From Dermanyssus gallinae (lineage: Eukaryota > Arthropoda > Arachnida > Mesostigmata > Dermanyssidae): a stretch of DNA of 64,000 nt. The translations under genes and the position numbers were made by a program. The DNA lies in the NCBI GenBank assembly GCA_003439945.1, contig QVRM01005216.1, positions 1-64,000 on the forward strand, in the 5' to 3' direction. The notes below the pieces were generated by a model. The model saw only the letters and a program-made list of their open reading frames with translations. It had not been told where the DNA came from and did no database searches. Shown one piece after another: positions 33,801 through 45,885 of this stretch. Each line of letters begins with the position of its first letter. The stretch's first letter is position 1.

Positions 33801-36231
33801 AATTCGTATTTCAACGCGCTCCACTATCATTGGAAGGATATCAGTCTCGACCAACTATACAAACCAGCCTATTAACTCATTGACATTGAGACTTTGCAAC
33901 AAACTAACCAATCAGCAAACTAGCCAATACGACACATATATCGTATAAGTAAGATATATTCGAATGCTAGAATTTAGGATACACAGATTACAAAAACTAA
34001 CTTTCAGTACTACACCTACATTGATCTGATCTGGTTGTTATTGTGAAAATGGTTCGACTACGTTTTGCCCCCTACGACTATGATCATTCTACTTTACTCG
34101 TGCATTAGACCGCAGCAGCAGCAACACCGACCAGCAGGCCATTGATGAGGTCCATTTCCATGGGCATCAACGAGGTTATTTCGCGCGCGTTCATTCACAT
34201 GCAAACTCGTACTCTCATGCACATGCACTGAATCCTTTTCCATTCTCTCATGGCATTCCATTTTTCTCGGCCACACATATGCATGTACATCGTGGTCGTT
34301 ACAACGCAGTTACTCACTAATGTGAGCCGCTACTGCCGCTGAGCCTATTTCGTGCTTGCGTCGTCGCTAACCACAATCAAACTAACGCGCTAGACCCACC
34401 ACCGATGATCAATTATCTATAGGGGCAAAGCCGCCATTATTAACATAAAAAAAGAAACTCGCAGAGTGAGATCATGGAGCGCGCCGAGTGCAGCAGCAGG
34501 AGCATCACTGCCGAGACTGTTGGAGCAAACGAACAAACGATATATCCTCGAATCAGTCGAGCATCATTGTGCCACAAACGTGTTTAATATTTTTCCTTTC
34601 ACCACAACTGGTGTTGCTGCCGCCGCGGTTACCGACGACTGTTCACTAATGCGACGAGGACGATGACGATGACCGCTGTTAGGAATAGTATACTAGTAAC
34701 AGTTAGTTAATAATACTCCACCAGCTATTATTGGGTGGTGGAGGTGGGATGAAAGACGTATGGGTGGTCAACACAGGTCAAAGTTTTTCAACAACTATTA
34801 CTCTTATATAACTACTAATTCGAGTAGACCTTCTAAGCTGCTGCTGCGACTGACGCCGGTAGCACGAACTGATGTCGCATCGCAGGGACAAGAGGGCAGA
34901 TTGAATCTGAGGATATCATGCTCCAGTTCAGTAGTTAATTAATTAATCGTTAGTACATAATTAATTGTGGTTAGTAATGGAGGAGGTAGGGAGGTAGCTA
35001 GAGATGATGATGGTGGCGGTGTTGGGGGTGGTTGGGCTGGGGGTGGTTGGGCTGAGAGTGGTGGAGCTGAGGGTGGTGGAGCTGAGGGTGGTGGAGCTGG
35101 GGGTGGTAGAGCTGGGGGTGGTGGAGCTGGGGGTGGTGGAGCTGGGGGTGGAGGAGCTGGGGGTGGAGGAGCTGGGGGTGGAGGAGCTGGGGGTGGAGGA
35201 GCTGGGGGTGGTGGAGCTGGGGTGGAGGAGCTGGGGGTGGTGGTGCTGGGGGTGGTGGAGCTGGGGGTGGTGGAGTTGGGGGGGTCGTTCGTTGCTGTTG
35301 CTGGCGCCATCACATAATGGAATGATCAGATAAGGAAAGGAGCCGAGACACAGCCCCCCCACATCGTGGCCGCCGCCGCCTTCACCTCTCCACCTTGAGG
35401 ACGGCGACGGCTTCATCATCATAGTAGCCCCTGGTGATCGGGCATTATAAGGGCGAGTTCGCTTACGTTGGTCGGAACTGTCCGAGGAAGTGCGAACCCC
35501 AGCGCCGCCGAGAACGTCGCGACCACTCTTTGATGGCGAACTTTTCTCCGTCGATTTCCTTAGTTTAATGTCCCTCTCAGCTTGCTCATCTTTTTCCCTT
35601 TGCCGCTGCTGCTGTTGCTCTAGCTCAGGCTCTGCAGACTTCCTCGCTGCAATGTCTTTCTTAATTTCTGGCTCTCTTTCCCTTTGATGCTGCGCTCCCT
35701 CAGGCTCCGCAGACTTTCTCGCCGCAGTGTCTTTCTTAATTTGTTGTTGCTGTTCTTTTTCCCCTTGCCGCTGCTGTTTTCGCTCAGGCTCTGCCGACTT
35801 TCTCGCCGCAGTGTCTTTCTTAATTTCTTGCTCTTTTTGCCGCTGCTGTTGCTGCTCTGATTGGTTTTTCATCTTTTGCAGCTGTAACAATAACGCAATG
35901 TATGTACGAGTATGCAAACTACACTCTCGTTCGCATGTACATGCAAGGACCTTAACCTAACAGCCTGGCCGACAGGCTGCCTGCAGTCAAGTGCTGCCTA
36001 ACAAAAATCGCCGCTACTGCAAAATTAGACAAGGCTAATACAAAACAATATAATGAGTATGATTTTGTCAGCCACATGTGACTGAAGTTCTCACGTACAT
36101 ACGCAAGTAGCTTTACACATGTACTTACGAAATAAAAACAAAATGGTTAAAGTAATTAATTCTATTATATACAAGTTTGTCCGACTACGTTACTTTCTCC
36201 GTAATGGGAACCAATAATAAGAGGCCCATTT

Positions 36232-36273
<42 letters not shown>

Positions 36274-37901
36274 AAATAAAAACAGTACCAAAGGAATTAA
36301 AATCACCATAACTGATTTGACTGCTTCATTCAAAAGAACAACTAGAGCTCGTTTCACGTGTTCGCGATTAACCGGCCACCGAGCGAACGCCAGAGTCCCG
36401 AGATGTTCCACAGCAATGCGCCTACTCCTAATTTCAATTGCTTGCGCATACTTGCTACGTACCCCCCCCCCCCTCCCCGTCCCGTCCTCCGTTTTCGGTC
36501 TTACCACTCGGAGACGGCGGTGAAAGAACAACACAAGTCTGACGGGACGGCCAAGACGACAACATCAACAACAACAACAAGAAAAAAGTAATGCAAAACC
36601 AGGGAAGAAGACGAAACAAGAAACCGGACAAGGTTTCGAGGGAACGGAATCGAGTGAGTGTCGACGTTCAATGCTTGCCTGAGATTTTCGAATATGGCGG
36701 CGGGAAGTTTTCGGCATCGTTTAATCCACAGCCGTTGTTGTCGTAACGCTTAACGCCATCGACGCCGGTTACGCGGCGTGTCGTTGCCTTGTTGTTAGCG
36801 CCCTCATCCCCTGCAACCAGCTTGATATCGTGGGCTATGTCCACCTAGCGGCGGCAGCGGCAGCAGCAACAGCATAAGCAGCGGCATCACCAGCGACGGT
36901 AGGTAATAGTAGCCCACGATCAACCCCAGCAGAAGTAGCAACAAACCGTCATAGCAACAAATAGTCCCCGGCAGATTTTCATGCACACATTGGCAGGCAT
37001 GCCACAGATCAGCAGGAAGAAATCGACGAAGAATGCAGCAAGAGATATTGTTGCATGCGATGCCAGTAAACAAAAAGACGGATGGTCAGATAGATAGAAA
37101 TATAGGTGGATGGATGGCCACGGTTAGGGATGATATGGCCCGATGCATTCCAGGGACGATATGGTTAGATGGTCAGATAACAGAGGAAGCGGGAAGCAGC
37201 GGAGCGGGAAGTCAGAAAGTACACACCCCCCAGTCATCATTACGCCCGGGAGTGGAAAACCATCGTAAGCGAACAAGTTACAAAGGTCATCATTGATTTT
37301 TTGCAATGTAAGTAGAAATTATGATATAGACAAAACACCGTGGGGTCAGTTCAATAAGAGAAGGAACACAGAAATAGCGAGCAATGCAAGCATGCGTTAT
37401 TGTCACGGAAGACAGTAGCAGTACATTTTGTGGAGTGCATCCATCAATTGAGGGGATTATTGGAAAGCACATGCAGTTTGCATTGCATATGTTGTTTTAT
37501 TTCAAGATAGAAAAGGCGAGGCAACACACAGTAAACATCAAAGAGATATCGTCAATAAGCACGCATTGCAAACCCGCCACAAAGTGCCGTGAATGACATG
37601 TGTACACAAAAGCGCGCCCGATGCATTCCAAGCAATAAAGTTGTGTATTGTTTTATTCCATTTTGTAGCACACGCGCACACGATTCAAGCCACGTTACAA
37701 GCGCCACATAAGCATTAGTATAACAACAAGGGTTTTGTGTGTTTTTATGTTTATATTTGTTCGATAGTCGACAGCACAGTGGTGCACAATAACGGTGCAC
37801 AAGTACCGAGAGTGAAGCAATACAGACCGGAGAACAGACAGATAGTGAAAATAGAGTGAGACGAACGGCGGGACGGGAAGCAACACAACGAAACAAGCCA
37901 T

Positions 37902-37979
<78 letters not shown>

Positions 37980-40609
37980 ATACAAGTAAAGAGCCAAGCA
38001 AAAGACAGCGGCAGAACCGACAGAAACCAATAAGCGCGCCAGAAGAGTACGACGACCCGGCAATAGTAACGGATGGATCAAAGACCAGCAGACAAACAAG
38101 CCAAAGCACAACACAAAATAAATGAAAGAAAGAAAGAAACGCAAACGTTAGAGCAGATCATATGATCTGATCGCATGATGATACTGTATGCATCCTATAT
38201 TAGTATGTTCGACATTCCGTGCCTGTCCGCGTGCTAGGGCCGCCTGCGTATACCGCCGTTCAGTAGCTCACTCTCGAGGGGCCGGTCTGTGTCGAGACGA
38301 TTGGGACATACGCCCTGTTGCTTTGTATTCATTAGCATGTATGTACATCTGTACATGGATTCTACGTGCATTCACACATACGCTCTCACATAAGCATACG
38401 CAAACATACATACAGAGAAGCCGGCGTCGTGCTCATCATATTGCTTATACTCTGCCCTCGTGCCTTGCCATCGTTGTAGCACCCATCGTTCGTCGGGGCC
38501 ATCAATGTTTGCTGTATGTAGAGCGCAGTCTGACAAGCTCGCCACGAATTTTTCGTTGGCAGATAGCTCGATATGTACGTATGTATGTATGTATGTATCT
38601 ATGTATGTACGTATGTGGTCAGTAGTGCTGAGAGACGGCTGTGCCCAACGCAGTGCAATCTGTGTGTCGTGTGCTTGAACAAGCTTTTCTTGTTGTAGTT
38701 GTCGTCGTTGTTGTCGATACTGTTGTTGCTATCGTTACTGTTGTTAGTTATTTTTAGTTTTGTTGTTTTTAGTGTTGTTGACGATTGTTGTTGTTGTTGT
38801 TGGTTTCTGCTGTTAGTGATGATCAGAGCGATGTCACCGTAAATGCTGTTTCTACCACTACTGTTAAACGTGTTGTACGTGTTTGGGGTTAGTTTCTTTT
38901 TCGGTGATCTTACAGTTCACAAGAAGAGGCACCCTTTCATCGTGATCAATGGTGGGTGCTAACACCGCGTCACTTCGCATCTGAGTCTGAAATTCGGCAG
39001 CCACAATCGATCTACCACCGTCAATGAACTGGACACTTCACACTCCCCGTCGTAATCGGTTCCGATCGAGCCGACTTAACGTCCATTCGCACGTTAAGAT
39101 ACGTGAGCACGTGTGTCTGTGTGAGCGTGTGTATGCCTGCGTGGCTGGCAAGCATTCGATCATCGGGCAAATGGTTTGAGATCTGACTAGGCGGAATTGA
39201 ATGGGTCTACCAAACCGTACCCACTGATATCCCTGCTGAACAAGTGTTGCCGCAAAATCCTCTCGTTAACTCGTCGTTGTGCGTTAGCATTGGTGCAGCA
39301 CCTATATAGAGCGCCCAATGGGGAAAAAAGTAGACATAATAGAACATTGCAGAAACAGCAGGTTCACATGTACGCTAGAGAATGTATACTAGAGTACCCT
39401 TGCCTTGCTGTTTCTCTCTAGAAGGCGGTCATTGGAAATTAGAGTGAGCTAGCTGCTAGAACACTAGCATTCCGGATACGCAGGAATGTATAGATAGATA
39501 TGTATGAATGTATGCATTTGTGTGTGTGTGTGTGCACATATCTATATGTATTTGCGCATCGAAGATTTACGTATAGGTACCACTGAACTTGAGCTGCTTA
39601 TCGACTAGAATCTACCTACAGAGTTGATTCATCGTTCAGCATAAAGTAGTTTCGTTTTGGTTTATGGGGCTATTTTTTTCATACAGAGAAGCGAACGTTA
39701 ACACGGAGGATGTGTTTTTGCCTAGTGGACTACAAAGCAGATTGGGAAATACGCGATAGAAGATCAGTCCTAAAACGGGAAGTCGCGTTTATTTATTGTT
39801 CAGGATCCTATTGCTTACAACATCTTCTCCTTATTTCTATAATTCTTACAGCTATTTCTACTACCACTACTATAACTATTCCTACTCACTATTCTAACTA
39901 ATAGAGAACGTAACGTATTCGTATAAGGACAAATATACCAGATCAACTGTAGGAAACAGCCAGATCCAAGGTAGTAGTGAATGTGAGCATGCAATAAAAG
40001 CACATAGGACCGTCAGTACAACATATCACTTACGACAAGGTCGTTTTCAGCCTCCTCAGGTTCGTTGCTGGTGTCTCGTTGGTTTGACACCTAAAATCAG
40101 ATGCAAAAAGCTCATTTAAAAAAAGAGCACCGCAAACAATCGCCTCATCCGTGGAAAATCTTATTAATCGCATATATATACCGTAGTGATTTTCGGTGGG
40201 AACAACAGTTCTGCTAGCAGTACTCTAGGCAAACGATACAAACCTTTTTATAGTGTTTGAGTGTTTTGAAGCGAAATATCGCGTTCGAGGCGGCCATCGA
40301 CTCAATCATGAAGGTTGCCGTCAGGTAGCTCATGAAGCACAGTACGCAAACGCCCATGACCGATAGCAGCCAGCCCGCCTTGTAGAACGCGAACGGCATT
40401 GTCAGGGCGCCCGTGCCCACGATCAAGTTGAACAAGTACATCAGACCCACCTAAATAATCGACAGCGTCATGAAACAAGATCGGTCACACGACGACACAG
40501 ACAACAATACAAATATATTATGTATAGTAGACATATAAAAAGAAACAATACAAAATATTGTGATGATTTATTAATCATTTACAATACGTTTGCACACTCG
40601 GCAGTGCTC

Positions 40610-40683
<74 letters not shown>

Positions 40684-42443
40684 CAATAATCAGCTAGCTT
40701 AGGAAATGTTGTATGCATGTGGCGCGCCGCGGCCAAATTCACGGCATCTCACGTTGAAGTCGCCAATGTACTCCGTCGTGTCCCGTTCTACTCTGCCGAC
40801 GTAAAACTTCTTCTAAAAAATATATATATATAATTATCTTTACAATCGCGGCTGTTTAAATTCCACTTCGTTGGCAGAATATTTTCAATCAAAGGGCCTA
40901 TTACAGAAAGTCACCCTACCTAGCAACCGCAACAGAGCAAACTGAAAAACTACTAGCTAAGCCTGAACACATACCGGAAATCTTCGTTTCGCCGTGCTAA
41001 ATTAGAGCGGACCCAAAATTGAAAGCAAAGATTCCTGATCGTTTCTAACTTTCAGTATATATAAGTGCTGATCTTATCGACCGTTTTTTCAATGTGACAA
41101 TGAACAATCGTAGAAGTCAAGTAATGTTTTTACCAAAATGTATTGCAAAACTCGAAACAATCAATAATACGTTCGCCTGGCGTGTAGCCAGAGAATCGCA
41201 CAACAAGGCGGCTTCGTGGGCGTCATGGCCTACCTAGTCTCCTTTTCCACCCTTTATCCGGCAAATAAAGGCGCTTTCTGTTCTATTCTATTCTATAATA
41301 TCTTGTTGTTTATTTACCATTATTGGTAAATCCATACTATAATTACAAGTTGTGCCGTTCAAGCACGTCAATTACGGCCGCTGCTACAGAGCTTGTGTTC
41401 AATTTTATATATTTCGTTATCTGATACTGCTCGACCCCTATTGATCTATTTGATCGCAGTATTTACATACACATTCGTTGATTTGGAAAAAGTTTGTGTA
41501 CTTCAAGTGTGTCAAGGTCGAACTGGCAATTTCCGTGTTTTAGGTATCCTACTAGCGTGCGTTCGTTGCCCAATTTTTCATTCATAAAACAAGGAATTAT
41601 TCTTGTACAGAGTGTGTGTATCCAGTGTTCGCTCGGTGAATATGAATTTGAGACAATATGTTACTGCGGAAAAGATTTCGACATAAAACATACTAACACC
41701 ATGGTCAACCTTCGCTCGCTTCAACAATCCTTATGCGACTGGTAAAAACAGCTTGAACATCAGCGTGACTCCCAAGTATCTGAAGCCCTTGATCAATTCT
41801 AGTGCGTACCCATTTATCTTTATACTCAATTTGCGCATAAGCTTCTCCTATGCTAAATCGCGTCACTTTTGTTTTTGACACGTTGATGTTTCACTTATTT
41901 TTGCAGTACCATCGTGCAGTCTAGTAAATTCAAGTAGAGCCTCGATTTTCCACATAATAACTAAATCGTCTCGTCTCGTTTTCTTTCCCGTGGGGCTATT
42001 CGACTTTTTAATATTACGATCGGTCCCATCGTGTCCAGCGACACACAGATAATCTGGTCTTACTTCTCTCGTCTCGAGCTGCACCAACGCGACAGAAATC
42101 AATCGGCTTTTCGGCGCCGTATGATTACGCGAGTCCAGCAAATTGAGTTACCAAAGACTCCCGCCAATACTAAACTCATACAGGAATGAGAATATAAAAT
42201 AGGAAACATCAAGCCAAATATCGTCAACATCGGGACATTGATAGAGGGTGGACGGAAATAAATGCAAAGGACAAATAGGCATATGGCCTTCAAATAAGTA
42301 CTACGAGAGACTGCGACACCGTCTCGTGCAAACTCTTTCCCGCCTCCTCGATGAAATAGAGAGAAAAACATATATAACCACACTCTATATATGTATTTTA
42401 TTTATATATGTTTTTGCTTATCATAACTGAAACGCCTCTTCGC

Positions 42444-42505
<62 letters not shown>

Positions 42506-45500
42506 TTGTAACGGCGGTGGTTTAAGCAGCAAAGCAACGTTTGCGAGCCTCGAGCTTGCTAAAGCTGTTTCTAATAAATCTGGATAAAGTATCCTGCTAC
42601 TAAAATAGGAGGCATTTAAACGCTAACTATTTAATTATATATTACTAACTACTATCACAAGCTAGTTTAGTCTAACCAGCGTCTGCGTAGTTGTTAGAAC
42701 GTTAAAAATAAATATATCTAAGGGTCATTCTGATCACATGTTGAGAAAGTAGTAAAATATGAAAGCAAAATAAAATATAATAATATTTATTGCTCGACGG
42801 AGTCTCCTTAAATATCTGTATACATAATCCAGCGATACTCTAATGATTGATTCTTTCAAAAAGCAGGAAGTCTCAAGACTAAAAAAAAAAAAAATACCTT
42901 ACTGATGACTCACGTACATATATATATATATATACGTGACTCATTTAGTAAGTAGACCCAGTGAGCCTTGAGACTTTCGAGTTATATATATATATAAGTT
43001 TTAAATATTAGTGCGTGTGTATGTATATACACGAGTACGTATACAATACAGACCCATTCAGTAATGCTTTCCAGCCTCTTTACAATCCAAGTAAATTTTA
43101 GAGATATTACGATATGTATAAGTTATGTATACATATATTTTTCGCTACAGCATATGTATAAGCATATTACATACGGCACGTCCGAAAGTGAAATCAGACA
43201 TGGTTGCAGCTCGAGTGGAATATCCAACAGACTCAAGTAGACTGCTTGTAAATGTCTGAAATTCGCGCACAAAAAGGGGAATTTCTAATGTCGACATACC
43301 CCTTTAGCACGCAGTTTTATATTCAGGCAGCTTTAAAATACTTAGAGGCATCAGAAACAATGATGTTATTTGTAGCGCTATAGGTCAAATTGAAAGCAGT
43401 CAAGTTATATAAGGGAATTCAAATGTTTTCCATACATATATGGAAAGAGAGAGCGAGCGAGAGAGAGAGCGTAAGTGTCTCGTGAGAGTGTGTGCACTGG
43501 GAATATTACTCTGCCTCGTATACAGTGGGTTGGGACTACTTTAACATCGTGCCCCGGACGGACGCCGCGTTCCAGCGTTAGACGTCGAAGTCGAGACATT
43601 GCCTCATGAAAGTCGCAAATCTCTTGTCTTCGGTTGCGAGGTTCACCGACTCGAGTGTCACCGATCCTGTAGTAAAATTTGACTTCTCGAACGCTAGCGG
43701 TTGGAACTCATTTGGGTGACCTATTGATGCCTACTTTGCGAGCTTCCTCGTCAGGGCTAGATTACCAGCGGGGCCTGTCGAGACCGCCCCGTCACCGGCC
43801 ATAAAAGGTGCTGTGTCGATGACTATGGCGTCCCGGACAAGCATCCTGCTCCGGTTGAGGAGGGAAGGTAAAAGTCATCCCATCCGGGTGCTTACAGTCG
43901 TCAGCGGAAAGACCTTGGGGCTTTAAAATATAGAGGAGTCGGCCAAAGGTATGTTAATACTGGCATACCTGGTACACCGTCTGACACTCATGATGCACGA
44001 TAACCCGAATAGGCTAATTTGTTAACGGATTGGCCACAATTACATTGAAGGGGGGAGACAAGATCACTACATTCATGGGGAAGTAAAGTCGAGACGAAGA
44101 TCTGCCCTAATTCGGGTCGACGAAAATCTGCATCACGCAGAATATTAGTATGTTTTAAAGCCGAAAAGAAGGATCTTAATAGCACTAGTCAGTTTGCACG
44201 CTGATAGTAGATTATGACGAGAGTTTGCATGTACAAGGTTGTTGTCGTCGAAAGGCCTATCACGTGGAGCATGCTTTAGCGGAGTTAAGTTCCAGCCCGG
44301 AATTTGAGCGGAATTGGACATCTTCAGCTACCACGGTGACCTCTCTCCCAAGTAGGCCATTGTCCAAGCGCCACAGATTCAGCAAACTCTTGACCTAGTC
44401 AACCAATGCTTTGACTGCCAAACAAAACAAGGGTGAACCCACATACTCCGTCTGCTCGCAATGGCTTAAAGAAGGAGAGGCCCTCCAAAGAGTTGTCGCC
44501 ACAAATCAGGAGTTTCCGGCAAGGTTCGCGGCCTACTTGACGAACCCGGTCAGGTCGAATTCACCTCCATGCACGATCAATTTACGAGCAGCTTGGTTAA
44601 GATTCTTGGAACTTCACCAAAGGACATCACATCTCAGAGTGAATGGTCGTTCCTGCTACCCGATCATCATGCTTGTTTACTTATTGATCAAGCCAACAAT
44701 TATTCTACTAGGGCTCGGCTTAAAGCAACTTCTGCAAACATGCAAACAATTGGCTACACACCCTACCCAGTGAATCATTAGGCACCTCAATGGATGCCAC
44801 GACAAGAATATGTGTTAGCCTGAGACTAGAAAACGCCGTCTTTGTTCGCACTTCTGAAGTGGTCTCGGCCAGGCCTAAATGAAACGGACACGTGATAGTC
44901 ACCGTACACGCCCGCTAGGCACATTGTCTTAGCTAATCTTTCGTGATATATTCCCCAACGTAATTTGTAAATAAACGAAATAATGGAGATTTCATAAGGA
45001 CCTTTTTATAAGGGATTTACTATACCCAACGCTGACAGGCCCGCGGCTAACCTAGCATCTGCCCTAGTCAAGCTGTTGACATGTTCCTTTGGGAAAGCAA
45101 GCATTAGGTTTACATTATTCCACTAAAAGTATTCGATTTACATCTAAGTACAGAAAGTTAGTGGAAGGCGCTCAAGACACGCTCCTGAGACGCCTGCTGA
45201 TTAGGTACCCTTAAAGCAGGTTAGATGGCGTTGTTTCTAGTATTGAATCACTTTACATGCAAGGCAACATATCTGCTTTACAACAATCACGCAAATGTGA
45301 ATTGCCAGGAAACTTTTTTATGTACGCTCCAATAGCCTAAGAAGTCAACGATCAATCACTTCAAAAGCCATGGCCTCCGGTGAAAACAAACGTCATTTAA
45401 GGACACGCTGTCCTTTGAGCACAACCGCCGGTCAGGTTAAGTAGGGTTGAGAGTTTGACAGCACTAAAAAGTGCGTTCTACGTTGTGTTTCGCGCCTCCT

Positions 45501-45755
45501 TTCTCGAAGCCTCTAGCCCTATACTGTCTAGTGTGAACCTATTCATTGCGATAATCGCACTTTAAGTCATTGCAAGGGTCTTGTCAGCGGGAGCCGACTT
45601 TTAACACGTCCGCTCCCTACCAAATTTAACTCACAAAAACACACATATATATAACTTGATCCCAAATCTGCAATGCAAGTCTTAAGAACGATCGCATCCC
45701 TTCGCTCCTGGTGGTCCAGAGATCATCGATAATCTCCGCCATTCCATCCCGTCGA

Positions 45756-45791
<36 letters not shown>

Positions 45792-45852
45792 TGCATTCAT
45801 GTCCATCTCCCTGCGTGAACGCGAACACAGTGTATACAAAGTGCACACACAG

Positions 45853-45885
<33 letters not shown>

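Noticed and set aside
34967..35333. Long open frames on both strands, Gly/Val-rich or Pro/Ser-rich
   Set aside because: They are produced by a 15-bp minisatellite, a multiple of three, and lie beyond the exon 4 donor.
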